Assembly: GCF_903969135.1 (NCBI RefSeq)
Contig: NZ_LR824569.1
Span: forward strand, 4,361,001 to 4,425,000
Direction: 5' to 3'
DNA: 64,000 bases
DNA from: Chryseobacterium sp. JV274
Lineage (GTDB): Bacteria; Bacteroidota; Bacteroidia; Flavobacteriales; Weeksellaceae
The stretch's first letter is position 1; each line of letters starts with the position of its first letter. This document shows, piece after piece, positions 35,537 to 44,731 of this stretch. A model generated the notes under the pieces. It was not told the DNA's origin and did no database searches. It worked only from the letters and a program-made list of their open reading frames with translations. Made by a program: the position numbers and the translations under genes.

Positions 35537-36187
35537 TTATAGTCGATTAATCTCAAGCATCACTTTTTTGCTAAAAGGGTTACAATAAGACAGATTGAAG
35601 TCAAAAAGCTCCTCTGCTGTGTAAGATTTTTCAACTGCAATTCTCAGCATAGTTTTAGCTCTGTTTAGACGGACTTTGACATTTGTTTGACTGATGTTGA
35701 GAAGCGCAGATGTTTCAGAGATATTTAATCCGTTTATTTCTCTTAAGGAAAATACAATTCGATAATCTTCAGGTATTTGAGACAGAGAATTCTCAATGAT
35801 GTGCCCCAATTCGCGACTGTGAATTTCTTTTTGTATGTCGGTCATTGAATTGCTGAACATAGGCGTTTCATTTTCATTAATAATCTCATTCGCAAATTCA
35901 TTTTTGTAGCTGAATTTCTGTTTTTTACGATAGCAGTTATTTAACATTATTCTGATTATCCAGGTCTTAAAACCAGCGCGTTTTTCGAATTGGTCCAGAT
36001 TTTTGTAAGCATCAATATAGGTATCCTGCATTAAATCCTGTGTATCTTCATGATTGTAATTATATGACCTTCCAATTTTGTATAAAGAGGAATTAAAACG
36101 TTGTACAATAATTTCATAAAGAGGTTTTTCTCCTTTTAAAATACGGTTGATAATTTCAACTTCTGTTAATTGACCGAATTGATCCAT
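35537..36187 (-). CDS. ECF-type RNA polymerase sigma factor
   Basis: Extracytoplasmic-function sigma factor of 216 residues. Region 2 is visible in DTQDLMQDTYIDAYKNLDQF and GFKTWIIRIMLNNCYRKKQK. Region 4 is visible in LSQIPEDYRIVFSLREINGL, NISETSALLNISQTNVKVRL and NRAKTMLR. About 30 residues (FDFNLSYCNPFSKKVM) extend beyond region 4, as in a Bacteroidetes subgroup. It starts 1 base after the DoxX-like gene ends, with no anti-sigma gene beside it. That membrane protein could take the regulatory role, which is speculation. Confidence 0.9.
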   Translation of the reverse strand: MDQFGQLTEVEIINRILKGEKPLYEIIVQRFNSSLYKIGRSYNYNHEDTQDLMQDTYIDAYKNLDQFEKRAGFKTWIIRIMLNNCYRKKQKFSYKNEFANEIINENETPMFSNSMTDIQKEIHSRELGHIIENSLSQIPEDYRIVFSLREINGLNISETSALLNISQTNVKVRLNRAKTMLRIAVEKSYTAEELFDFNLSYCNPFSKKVMLEINRL

Positions 36188-36188
36188 T

Positions 36189-36572
36189 TTAGCTCAGAAT
36201 TTTTGCTATTTTAGCCATTGAAAGAGCCGCAATTGCCATTACTAAGTCACGTACTGCTACATCAATGAAGTTAAAACTTAATAATAATGTAATTGCTATC
36301 ACTGTTAGCCAGCCTGCAACGATATAGCCACCTATTTCTGCTTTTTTGAGAACAATTATGCCGGCCAAAATTTCTATTACACCTACAACCATCATAAACG
36401 CCGAGGCAGAAACCGGCAATACGTTTCCAACTGACGGATTGATATACTGTTTCCAATCCGTAAGCAAGTTAGTGAATTTGTCTGCTCCTGCAACTATAGG
36501 AACAACTACAAAGGTGTACCTTAACAGATTGAATGCTTGTCTTAGCGCTTTACTTTTGAAAGTATTTTCCAT
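36189..36572 (-). CDS. DoxX-like membrane protein
   Basis: A 127-residue protein with four hydrophobic segments: ALRQAFNLLRYTFVVVPIVA followed by GADKFTNLL; SASAFMMVVGVIEILAGIIVL; GGYIVAGWLTVIAITLLLSF; and DLVMAIAALSMAKI. Layout and GADKF-x-x-L resemble DoxX-like proteins. It is cotranscribed with the ECF sigma factor downstream. Function unknown; DoxX proteins have been linked to redox stress. Confidence 0.75.
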   Translation of the reverse strand: MENTFKSKALRQAFNLLRYTFVVVPIVAGADKFTNLLTDWKQYINPSVGNVLPVSASAFMMVVGVIEILAGIIVLKKAEIGGYIVAGWLTVIAITLLLSFNFIDVAVRDLVMAIAALSMAKIAKILS

Positions 36573-36705
36573 TTTTTTTATATTTAATTACTTTATACTT
36601 TATTAGGGTACATGACAAGTAGAAAGGTTACAATCGATTTAAAAAAATGAGTCTTAGCAAGTGAGCTCTAAATCGTTGAATTTTAATCAACATCTTAAAA
36701 TATAT

Positions 36706-36723
36706 AAAGACATTTTTGTCTTT
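36706..36723. promoter_or_regulatory. 18-bp palindromic operator before the truncated haemoglobin gene
   Basis: AAAGACATTTTTGTCTTT is a perfect palindrome of two 7-base arms and occurs identically before hmp (38132-38149). It overlaps the TTTG at 36715-36718, which lies 18 bases before the TATATTTG at 36737-36744, a good Bacteroidetes -33/-7 pair. Binding here would block the -33 element, so a repressor is likely. The Rrf2 protein at 37677 is the obvious candidate. Confidence 0.75.
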
Positions 36724-36736
36724 TATTTATTTTTTC

Positions 36737-36744
36737 TATATTTG
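36737..36744 (+). promoter_or_regulatory. -7 promoter element of the truncated haemoglobin gene
   Basis: TATATTTG matches TAnnTTTG and is spaced 18 bases from TTTG at 36715. The predicted transcript would begin about 40 bases before the ATG. Confidence 0.65.
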
Positions 36745-36793
36745 CATCATCCAAACATTCCTTATCTAGGATGTGGATTAAAAATTTAATTTA

Positions 36794-37162
36794 ATGAAAA
36801 GCAGCATTCAAGACTTTGATGACATTAAACTTTTGGTGGATTCTTTTTATAGTGAAGTTCAACGAGATCTATTGATTGGTGGTATTTTTGTAGGTGCGAT
36901 AAAAGACTGGACAAAACATTTGGAAAAAATGTATACTTTCTGGCAAACAGTTTTACTTGGCGAACATACATATAATGGAAGCCCATTCCCTCCGCACGCA
37001 CAAATGCGGCTTGATGGAAGTCATTTTCAGCGTTGGCTGAGCATCTGGTCTGCGACAATAGATAAACATTTTGAAGGTGAGATCGCCGAAGAAGCTAAAT
37101 GGAGAGCCGAAAAAATGGCTAGGCTCTTTCTGATAAAAATTGAATCCAGCAATCACCAATGA
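36794..37162 (+). CDS. Group III truncated haemoglobin
   Basis: A 122-residue group III (trHbP) globin, a haem protein binding O2/NO in the cytoplasm. The family hallmark W-x-x-x-L (MYTFWQTVLLG, Trp50), the PFPPHAQMRLDGSHF stretch and the proximal His77 are present, with WLSIWSATIDKHF behind. It is preceded by the same palindrome as hmp and followed by a cupin, an Rrf2 regulator and hmp on the same strand. This makes a role in NO detoxification likely. Confidence 0.93.
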   Translation: MKSSIQDFDDIKLLVDSFYSEVQRDLLIGGIFVGAIKDWTKHLEKMYTFWQTVLLGEHTYNGSPFPPHAQMRLDGSHFQRWLSIWSATIDKHFEGEIAEEAKWRAEKMARLFLIKIESSNHQ

Positions 37163-37315
37163 AGTTCGTTAAATTTATGAAGACATTACATTGCGAAAAG
37201 TTTAACGTGAAGTTTTGAGAACTGGTATGTATCATCTTAAAATTGTTGTCGCTGAACTAATGGCAGACAAAACAATAATTAAGACCACTTTAATTTCATT
37301 AATAATAATAAATCT

Positions 37316-37639
37316 ATGATTAAGATAGCTTCAATTTTAACAGACATTCAATACGGCGAGACTAATCCTTTAATCAGTGTACTTATCAATACTTTACATA
37401 CCAAAGAGATAAGGATTGTTTTTAAGAAGGGTCAGGAAATGACTTCGCATAAAGCAGCATATCCGATTGTGGTCACTGTTATTGATGGTAGTATTGACTT
37501 CGGGGTAGATTCTGAGCGACTTAACTTGGAAAAAGGCATGATAATAGCTTTGGAAGCGAATATGCTACATGATCTAAAAGCAACAAAAGATAGTATAGTA
37601 CTGTTATCAATGAATAAATCGGTCACGGGTAAACATTGA
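37316..37639 (+). CDS. Small cupin protein
   Basis: A 107-residue single cupin. Motif 1 is IRIVFKKGQEMTSHKAAYP (only one His). Motif 2 is EKGMIIALEANMLHDLKAT, with the L-H typical of the C-terminal metal ligand. It sits between the truncated haemoglobin and Rrf2 genes, 37 bases before the latter. Small cupins of this type are frequent next to NO-responsive genes in Bacteroidetes; the biochemical role is not known. Confidence 0.82.
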   Translation: MIKIASILTDIQYGETNPLISVLINTLHTKEIRIVFKKGQEMTSHKAAYPIVVTVIDGSIDFGVDSERLNLEKGMIIALEANMLHDLKATKDSIVLLSMNKSVTGKH

Positions 37640-37676
37640 TAGAAGACATACTTGCAATAGCAAAACAATAATTTAT

Positions 37677-38114
37677 ATGGGATTCTTTTCTAAAACTTGC
37701 GAATATGCCATAAGAGCTGTTCTTTATATTGCCAGCCAATCTCAAGAGGGAAAGCGTGTAGGAATTAAAGAAATTGCGGAAAACATTAATTCTCCTGAAT
37801 ATTTTCTTGGTAAGATACTTCAGAGACTTAGTCGTGAAGGTATCATATTATCTGTCAAAGGCCCAAATGGGGGATTCTACCTTGATGCAAACGGGTTGAA
37901 CCGGCCTATAGCAGATATTGTAATAACTCTAGAAGGTGATGAAATATTTACAGGCTGCGGAATGGGACTCAGTTACTGCTCCGAAAGCAACCCTTGTCCA
38001 TTGCATAATGAATTTAAAAAAATTCGTAATCAGATAACTTATATGCTACATAAAAGTACTATTGGTGCTTTCAATAAAGAATTACTGGACGGTACATTGA
38101 CTTTAAACAAATAA
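37677..38114 (+). CDS. Rrf2 family regulator, probable NO sensor (NsrR-like)
   Basis: A 145-residue Rrf2 protein. Winged helix: FFSKTCEYAIRAVLYIASQS, VGIKEIAENINSPEYFLGKI and GPNGGFYLD. The three-cysteine cluster region reads GCGMGLSYCSESNPCPLH, matching the iron-sulfur ligand pattern of NsrR/IscR. Next gene, 53 bases on, is hmp with a palindrome in front; the same palindrome precedes the haemoglobin gene. It is a close paralogue of the regulator at 51208. NO sensing is inferred from context. Confidence 0.92.
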   Translation: MGFFSKTCEYAIRAVLYIASQSQEGKRVGIKEIAENINSPEYFLGKILQRLSREGIILSVKGPNGGFYLDANGLNRPIADIVITLEGDEIFTGCGMGLSYCSESNPCPLHNEFKKIRNQITYMLHKSTIGAFNKELLDGTLTLNK

Positions 38115-38131
38115 TTTTTTTTATCATAATT

Positions 38132-38149
38132 AAAGACATTTTTGTCTTT
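38132..38149. promoter_or_regulatory. 18-bp palindromic operator before hmp
   Basis: AAAGACATTTTTGTCTTT, identical to 36706-36723, ends 18 bases before the hmp ATG and thus lies across the likely promoter. A TAAATTTC at 38155 is a possible -7 element, which would give a very short leader. Confidence 0.75.
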
Positions 38150-38167
38150 AATACTAAATTTCTATTT

Positions 38168-39376
38168 ATGACAAGCGAACAAAAACAATTAGTAAAAGAT
38201 ACCGTACCTGTATTGAAAGAGCATGGTGTTTTATTAACTTCACATTTCTACGCTCGTATGTTTCAGTACAACCCGGAATTGAAAAATATATTCAACATGG
38301 GAAATCAGCAGAACAGCAAGCAACAAACAGCACTTGCCATGGCAGTATTAGCGTATGCAGAGCACATTGAAGACCCATCTGTGCTGTTGCCGATGGTGGA
38401 TGGTATCGGTCAGAAGCATACCAGCCTTGATATTCGTCCGGAACATTATGACATTGTAGGTCGGCATCTAATAGCATCAATTAAGGAAGTACTCGGCGTA
38501 GCTGCGAGCGTGGAATTATTAGACGCCTGGACAGTAGCATATAACCAATTGGCGTCTTTGATGAGCGGCCGGGAAAAAGCTTTATATAAAAAGCATACCG
38601 AACAAAAAGGTGGTTGGAGCGGCTGGAGGCCTTTTGTAGTTAAACAAAAAGTTGTGGAATCAACTGAAATAACGTCTTTTTATCTTTATCCTGCTGATGG
38701 GGGATCAGTAGAAAGTCATTTACCTGGTCAGTATATTAGTTTACGTTTATTCCTACCAGAGCTTCAATTATTACAACCGCGTCAATATAGTATTTCGTGT
38801 AGGTCCAATAGCGAATATTATCGAATATCGGTCAAAAAAGAAGTGGGTAGCAAACATCCGGACGGTATGATTAGTAATCGTCTCCATAACCACATTACAG
38901 AAGGAAGTATTGTTGAACTTTCTGCTCCGGCAGGTACCTTTATATTGAATGAATCGACCTTAGCACATAAAGTATTCATTAGCGGGGGTGTTGGACAGAC
39001 GCCGCTTTTGTCGATGATAGAAAATCTAACCAACGAGGCGGATGAAACCAAAGTATCTATTACTTGGATACATGGTTGTAGAAATGAGGCAGTGCATGCA
39101 TTCAAAGACAAGATTACTGAATTATCGAATTTCTATTCGAATATCAACCAGCACGTCTTTTATGAGCAATCGAATGAACTACAAAAAAACAAGTATAAGG
39201 GCTGGGTAGACCTGGAAGTATTAAAAGAAACAGTACTTGATCATAAAGCAGAATATTATATCTGTGGTCCAGCTTTATTCATTAAAAAACATTATAATTT
39301 TCTTGTAGAGAATGGGGTTCAGAAATCTGCAATTTATTTTGAAGAATTCGGTCCGGCTTCGTTGCATCTAAACTAG
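38168..39376 (+). CDS. hmp: Flavohaemoglobin, nitric oxide dioxygenase
   Basis: Converts NO and O2 to nitrate with NAD(P)H. The 402 residues comprise a globin (about 1-140) and a ferredoxin-NADP reductase-like part. The globin has HFYARMFQYNPELKNIFNMG and the proximal-His region GIGQKHTSLDIRPEHYDIVG. The reductase has PGQYISLRLFLPE and RQYSIS for FAD, KVFISGGVGQTPLLSMIENL for NAD(P)H, and CGPALFIKKHY and YFEEFGPAS at the end. All catalytic segments look intact. It is controlled by the adjacent palindrome and probably by the preceding Rrf2 protein. Confidence 0.97.
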   Translation: MTSEQKQLVKDTVPVLKEHGVLLTSHFYARMFQYNPELKNIFNMGNQQNSKQQTALAMAVLAYAEHIEDPSVLLPMVDGIGQKHTSLDIRPEHYDIVGRHLIASIKEVLGVAASVELLDAWTVAYNQLASLMSGREKALYKKHTEQKGGWSGWRPFVVKQKVVESTEITSFYLYPADGGSVESHLPGQYISLRLFLPELQLLQPRQYSISCRSNSEYYRISVKKEVGSKHPDGMISNRLHNHITEGSIVELSAPAGTFILNESTLAHKVFISGGVGQTPLLSMIENLTNEADETKVSITWIHGCRNEAVHAFKDKITELSNFYSNINQHVFYEQSNELQKNKYKGWVDLEVLKETVLDHKAEYYICGPALFIKKHYNFLVENGVQKSAIYFEEFGPASLHLN

Positions 39377-39789
39377 AATACTAAATTGTTTACGGATCAA
39401 AGAGTACCAATGTGGTGATAATATTCACGTCATTGGTATTCTTTGATTTAACATAATGTTGTAATACAACATATCCTTGCGCAACTTTGAAGCTATTAGT
39501 ATAATATGAGCTTTATTTAATTACTACCAACTATTAAATTTATGTTGCTGATTCAAAGTATATATTGATCGTGCCCATTATGGTAATTCAGTATGTATGC
39601 TTAATCATTAAAAAGAAACTGAATAAGGCTTGCTTAGTTCAATACCATATGTAATCAATAATATTAACTAAGAACAATTCATACCTTTAAAGTTTTGAGT
39701 ATCTTAAGACTGTTAGTATAATCTATTAAAAATAACCATTTAATAAGTCATCTGCTGATAAAGTTTAGTATACTGATCTTTAGCTTCTC
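39377..39789. other. Intergenic region between hmp and ccoG
   Basis: About 410 bases between convergent genes. Apart from the hmp terminator hairpin at its left end I see nothing. Confidence 0.5.
39394..39449 (+). terminator. Terminator hairpin after hmp
   Basis: A long imperfect stem: 39394-39418 with 39425-39449, sharing ATCAAAGA/TCTTTGAT and TACCAATG/CATTGGTA, with a 6-base loop and TTTAA after it. Confidence 0.7.
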
Positions 39790-41247
39790 TTATTGTATCT
39801 GTAATTTGAAAGGTCCCTCAAAATAAGTCTCATAAGAATCTATTAAATTATTTTTATGATCATATACGCCTATGGTAATATTTTGTTTGGATAGATTCAT
39901 CTGTGATTCTGGAAAACTTATGTTTATGGTTCCTTTTGATATTTTGTCACGATCTACAGTTATTTTATCAGAAGCACTGTAACCAATTTCAGCGTTTTTC
40001 GGTTCGATTACTTTTATAGTGACAATTTTTTTACTATTGGTTTTATTAAGGAACGTGTAATTATATGTATTGATAATCTTACCATCTCTTACGAAGAACG
40101 TGCTACCTGCCGGCTTGATAAATTTTGCCTCCATCTCTTCACGGCTGGAAAGAAGAAATCCTTGAAACCCTAGCAATAAGACCAGAATTACTGCGAAGCC
40201 TTTCATTCTGCCTGTAAATTTATACGGGCTTCCTGTTTCAATCTCTCTTTCTGAAGCGTATCTTATTAAGCCTTTAGGTAAGCCAACTTTTTCCATTACT
40301 TCATCACACGCATCAATGCACGCAGTACAATTTATGCATTCCAACTGCTGGCCATCTCTAATATCAATACCGGTTGGACAAACAGCGACGCACTGATAGC
40401 AATCAATACAGTCACCTTTTCCTGTACTTTTCCTGTCTTCACCATTTCTCCATTTGGAACGTATTTCTCCTCTCTTAAAATCGTAAAAAACGTTGATGGT
40501 TTCTTTATCAATCAGGACTCCCTGTAATCTTCCGTATGGACATACCAAAGTGCAAACCTGTTCTCTAAACCACGCAAACACAAAATAAAAAGTTGCTGTA
40601 AAAAGAATCATGACAATAAAACTAGTAATATTGGCAAATGGCCCTCCTGATATTATTTGGAGCACATCCTCATAACCGACGATATACATAAACATAATGT
40701 GGGTGATAAAGAGTGAAATAACGATGTAAGCAGACCATTTTAAAATTCTTTTCCAAATTTTTTCAGTATTCCATTCCTGCCGGTCCAGTCTCATCTGTTT
40801 ATTACGGTCACCTTCAATCCAAAACTCTATTTTCCGAAAAATGGATTCCATAAAAATTGTCTGCGGGCAAATCCATCCACAAAAAATCCTACCGAATGCG
40901 ATGGTAAAAACAATAATAAAAATTAGAGAAGCAATGGCACCTAAGGTAAGGATAAAGAAGTCCTGAGGATAGAAAGGCTGTCCCATAATAAAATATTCTC
41001 CGTCAATGACATTTAACAAAAAGACAGGATTTCCGTTAATTTTAATAAACGGTATTGCAAAATATATAATCAATAGAATATAGCTTACAAGCTCTCTATA
41101 GTTGGTGTATTTGCCTTTTGGCTTCTTTGGGAAAACCCATTTTCTCTTACCGGTTTGGTCCATTGTTCCTATGGAATCTCTATAAGATTCAGGGTCTACA
41201 ACCTGAGCTTGGCCGCCGCGTACGGCTTGTTGATCTATCTCTGACAT
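39790..41247 (-). CDS. ccoG: CcoG/FixG-type oxidase assembly protein
   Basis: Membrane iron-sulfur protein CcoG (RdxA/FixG), which reduces copper for assembly of cbb3 oxidase. The 485 residues contain about five membrane segments, the FGRIFCGWICPQTIFME and REQVCTLVCPYGRLQG cysteine pairs, and two ferredoxin-like 4Fe-4S motifs (CIDCYQCVAVCPTGIDIRDG and CINCTACIDACDEVM). A C-terminal periplasmic Ig-like domain (about 390-485) follows. It is separated from ccoNO by 206 bases on the same strand. ccoQ, ccoP and ccoH, usual companions, are absent nearby. Confidence 0.95.
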   Translation of the reverse strand: MSEIDQQAVRGGQAQVVDPESYRDSIGTMDQTGKRKWVFPKKPKGKYTNYRELVSYILLIIYFAIPFIKINGNPVFLLNVIDGEYFIMGQPFYPQDFFILTLGAIASLIFIIVFTIAFGRIFCGWICPQTIFMESIFRKIEFWIEGDRNKQMRLDRQEWNTEKIWKRILKWSAYIVISLFITHIMFMYIVGYEDVLQIISGGPFANITSFIVMILFTATFYFVFAWFREQVCTLVCPYGRLQGVLIDKETINVFYDFKRGEIRSKWRNGEDRKSTGKGDCIDCYQCVAVCPTGIDIRDGQQLECINCTACIDACDEVMEKVGLPKGLIRYASEREIETGSPYKFTGRMKGFAVILVLLLGFQGFLLSSREEMEAKFIKPAGSTFFVRDGKIINTYNYTFLNKTNSKKIVTIKVIEPKNAEIGYSASDKITVDRDKISKGTINISFPESQMNLSKQNITIGVYDHKNNLIDSYETYFEGPFKLQIQ

Positions 41248-41453
41248 TCAGTTTTATTATAATTTTAATGATTTTATTTTTGAAAGAAAGCGTTCATTTT
41301 TTCATGTTCGAATTTCGTTGTACTTGGGTAGCAGAAGGGCGCGACTAATAAAATGACAGGAAAATAATCATCTGTAACGTTTCGTAAAATAATGCATCAC
41401 GAATTTGAAAAAAAATGATCTTAAAGTTTTAAGCTATAATTTCGCCTTGTATT

Positions 41454-43715
41454 TTAATTATTATCAGCTGTTTTTATATCGGTCGTTTTGATATCTATGC
41501 CTAATCTCTGAAGATAAGCGATAAGCGCAATAATTTCTTTTTTCTCTAATTCTCCCTGAGGTCTTTTTGCATAAGCTTCCTTAAGGTCAGAAGCTTCTAC
41601 AAAGATATCTTTTACTATTTTCGCTGCCTGGTTATCAGCCCATTTATCTGCAGTATCAATCTGTACTTTTGTATATGGCACGTCAAAAGTACTTTTCATG
41701 AACTTAAGCTTATCGATCATTTGGGAGCGATCCAGATTATTGGCTATTAACCATGGATAGCGGGGCATAATAGATCCTGCAGATGTAGATCTGGGATTGT
41801 ACATGTGTTTATAGTGCCATGAACTTGGGTTTTTACCACCTTCCCGGTGTAAATCGGGACCTGTCCTTTTTGAACCCCATAAGAACGGCCTGTCATACAC
41901 GAATTCTCCTGCCTTCGAGTATTGCCCGTTTTTGCCGTTGAATCTTACAATCTCGTCTCTAAAGGGTCTTACAACTTGCGAATGGCAGGCATTGCAACCT
42001 TCACGGATGTATAAATCTCTGCCTTCCAATTCTAATGGAGAATACGGTTTTACGGAGGTAATGGTAGGTACATTTTCTTTGAGCATTAAAGTTGGTATTA
42101 TTTCTACAGCTCCACCAATTGATACTGCAATGAAAGATAATACGGTAAGTAAAACGGGCAGTCTTTCTAGCCAAAGGTGCAGGCCTTCACCTTCTTTTCT
42201 TTTATTGCTTATATTTGTCAAAGCCAGAGCTTCGGCCGGCACTTCTCTTTGAAAAGAACCCTTTCTGACCGTAACAACCAAGTTAATAACCATTAAGACA
42301 GCACCTGAAAAATAAAACAAGCCACCTAAAAATCTCATTTTAAAATAAGGGATAATTGCAGTGACTGTATCCAGCCAGTTTTTCCACAATAATGTACCGT
42401 CGGGGTTAAACTGTTTCCACATTAATCCTTGCGTAAATCCTGAAATGTACATTGGAACCGCATAGAAAATAATTCCAAAAGTGCCTAGCCAAAAATGCCA
42501 GTTTGCCATCTTAACCGACCATATTGTTGTTCTCCATAAGATGGGTATCAGATAATAAATCATACCAAAAGCCATAAAACCATTCCAGCCTAATGCTCCG
42601 AGATGAACATGACCTATCACCCAGTCTGTAAAGTGGCCAATTTTATTAATGTTTTTTGTTGCTAAAAGAGGTCCTTCAAACGTTGCCATACCATAACAAG
42701 TTACTGCAACAACGAAGAATTTTAAAACTGGATTTTCTCTAACTTTATCCCAAGATCCTCTCAGTGTGAGCAATCCATTCAGCATTCCTCCCCATGATGG
42801 TGCTATCAGCATAATTGAAAAACCAGTTCCTACAGCCTGTGCCCATGCAGGTATTGCGGTATATTGAAGATGATGCGGCCCTGCCCATATGTACACAAAT
42901 ATTAATGACCAAAAATGAATAATTGAAAGCTTGTATGAGAAAACCGGACGTTCAGCGGCCTTTGGTAAAAAATAATACATTAAACCCAAAATTGGGGTAG
43001 TTAAAATAAATGCTACCGCATTGTGACCATACCACCATTGAACGATGGCATCTTTAACTCCGGAATAAGCAGAATACGACTTCCATCCTGTAAAGGATAA
43101 GGGGACTTCAAGGTTATTGAATATATAAAGCATCGCTACGGCTATCCATGTTCCTAAATAAAACCAAATCGCAACATATAGATGTCTCACTCTTCTTCTC
43201 GCAATAGTTCCGAACATATTCATTCCAAAAATCACCCATGAAAACGTAAGAAGTATATCGATTGGCCATTCATGTTCAGCATATTCCTTAGATGTATTGA
43301 TGCCCATAAAGAAAGTTATAAAGGTTATTACAACCATTAATTGCCAAGTCCAGAAATGAATCCAGCTTAATGTTTTGCTAAACATTTCTGTTTTTAAGAG
43401 TCTGGGTACGGAGTAATATACTCCGACAAAAACACTGTTGCAGACAAAAGCGAAAATTACAGTATTGGTATGTAGCATCCTTATTCTGCCGAAACCGAAT
43501 GCTCCGTTGGTATCTATTAACGCTTGTATCCCTCCGTTTCTTAAAATTTTTATTGACTCGTCATCAGTTCCAAAAATGAATTCTGGTAGCTCTGGATAGA
43601 ATAACAGCAGAGCCGCAGTGAGACCAAACAGGAATCCGATCAGTCCAAAAACTATCGTTGCATACAAAAAGGCACGTACTATGGTATTGTCATAATTAAA
43701 TTTCTGTGTATTCAT
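41454..43715 (-). CDS. Fused cbb3-type cytochrome c oxidase subunits I and II (CcoNO)
   Basis: A 753-residue fusion typical of Bacteroidetes. CcoN (about 1-500) has the haem and copper histidines: RMLHTNTVIFAF, WWYGHNAVAFILT, WAGPHHLQYTAIP and HFTDWVIGHVHLGALGWNGF, plus the TFEGPLLA glutamate. CcoO (about 530-753) is a monohaem cytochrome c with a membrane anchor and CNACHSQVVRPFRDE; GSIMPRYPWL gives the Met ligand region. All catalytic residues are present. It is divergent from the AraC gene at 43814. No CcoP or CcoS gene lies beside it. Confidence 0.95.
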   Translation of the reverse strand: MNTQKFNYDNTIVRAFLYATIVFGLIGFLFGLTAALLLFYPELPEFIFGTDDESIKILRNGGIQALIDTNGAFGFGRIRMLHTNTVIFAFVCNSVFVGVYYSVPRLLKTEMFSKTLSWIHFWTWQLMVVITFITFFMGINTSKEYAEHEWPIDILLTFSWVIFGMNMFGTIARRRVRHLYVAIWFYLGTWIAVAMLYIFNNLEVPLSFTGWKSYSAYSGVKDAIVQWWYGHNAVAFILTTPILGLMYYFLPKAAERPVFSYKLSIIHFWSLIFVYIWAGPHHLQYTAIPAWAQAVGTGFSIMLIAPSWGGMLNGLLTLRGSWDKVRENPVLKFFVVAVTCYGMATFEGPLLATKNINKIGHFTDWVIGHVHLGALGWNGFMAFGMIYYLIPILWRTTIWSVKMANWHFWLGTFGIIFYAVPMYISGFTQGLMWKQFNPDGTLLWKNWLDTVTAIIPYFKMRFLGGLFYFSGAVLMVINLVVTVRKGSFQREVPAEALALTNISNKRKEGEGLHLWLERLPVLLTVLSFIAVSIGGAVEIIPTLMLKENVPTITSVKPYSPLELEGRDLYIREGCNACHSQVVRPFRDEIVRFNGKNGQYSKAGEFVYDRPFLWGSKRTGPDLHREGGKNPSSWHYKHMYNPRSTSAGSIMPRYPWLIANNLDRSQMIDKLKFMKSTFDVPYTKVQIDTADKWADNQAAKIVKDIFVEASDLKEAYAKRPQGELEKKEIIALIAYLQRLGIDIKTTDIKTADNN

Positions 43716-43813
43716 TATGCCAAAAGTAGTATAGCATTATCAATTATTTATGGTGTTAATCATCGAAAAAATAGCTATATTTATGATCGTTGAATTATTA
43801 TAATAACTAAGAT

Positions 43814-44698
43814 ATGAAGGAGGTTTATCCAACGTTTAAGATAGGAGGTCTGTCGACATGTAATTCTATTAGTGAAATGTTTACGGTTGATAAGTTTTCA
43901 GAATTCTTAAAGCGGAATCCCGGCACAGAGAAGGTACATCGGCATTCTTTCTACCATGTTACCTATTTTGAAAAAGGATGCGGTGAAAATTTAATAGATT
44001 TCAATTCGTACGATGTTATTCCTAATAAAATATTTTTTATGCGTCCGGATCAGGTTCACAGCTGGCGATTAGACGAAAATACGGAGGGTTATGTAATCAA
44101 TTTTTCAACGACTTTTTTTGACCAACTGAAGATAAATTCATCATTGATTGATCAGTTTCCTTTTTTCAATTTATTCGGAAGCGACCAAATGGTCAAAATT
44201 TCCACACAGAACCAGAAAAGAATTAAGCTTTGTTTTGAGGAAATTATTTCAGAAATGACTGACATTCAACCCTGGTCACAAGTAATGATTGCGTCATTGG
44301 TACTACAAATTTGTGCACTGGCATGTAAAGAAATTACCACTGAAACCGTTTTTACAGACACCAATTATAATTCTTTGATATTAAAGCAGTTTATCGAAAT
44401 TGTAGAAGTTAATTTTCATCAATATAAATTGCCCAAAGAGTATGCGGCTTTTCTAAATGTTACTCCTAACCAATTGAACTTCATATGCAAACAACAGGTC
44501 AATTTATCGGCAGGAGAAATTATCAGAAAAAGGATCATCTTAGAAGCTAAAAGGCTCTTGGTTAATTTTGATTTATCCATTGCAAGTATTGCTGAAACGC
44601 TAAATTATTCCGATCCCTCATATTTCGTGAAATTTTTTAAAAAGTATACATCATTTACACCTGATGCATTTCGAAAACAGTATTACATTAAGTATTAA
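43814..44698 (+). CDS. AraC family transcriptional regulator
   Basis: A 294-residue regulator. The N-terminal cupin (VHRHSFYHVTYFEKGCGENL; YDVIPNKIFFMRPDQVHSWR) has both metal or ligand motifs. The C-terminal HTH reads YAAFLNVTPNQLNFICKQQV, LEAKRLLVNFDLSIASIAET and LNYSDPSYFVKFFKKYT. It lies between the divergent ccoNO gene and, 33 bases downstream, a Crp-type gene. It may control one or both oxidase operons. Confidence 0.9.
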   Translation: MKEVYPTFKIGGLSTCNSISEMFTVDKFSEFLKRNPGTEKVHRHSFYHVTYFEKGCGENLIDFNSYDVIPNKIFFMRPDQVHSWRLDENTEGYVINFSTTFFDQLKINSSLIDQFPFFNLFGSDQMVKISTQNQKRIKLCFEEIISEMTDIQPWSQVMIASLVLQICALACKEITTETVFTDTNYNSLILKQFIEIVEVNFHQYKLPKEYAAFLNVTPNQLNFICKQQVNLSAGEIIRKRIILEAKRLLVNFDLSIASIAETLNYSDPSYFVKFFKKYTSFTPDAFRKQYYIKY

Positions 44699-44731
44699 AC
44701 TTATACATTATTAACAATTATATATATCAGA

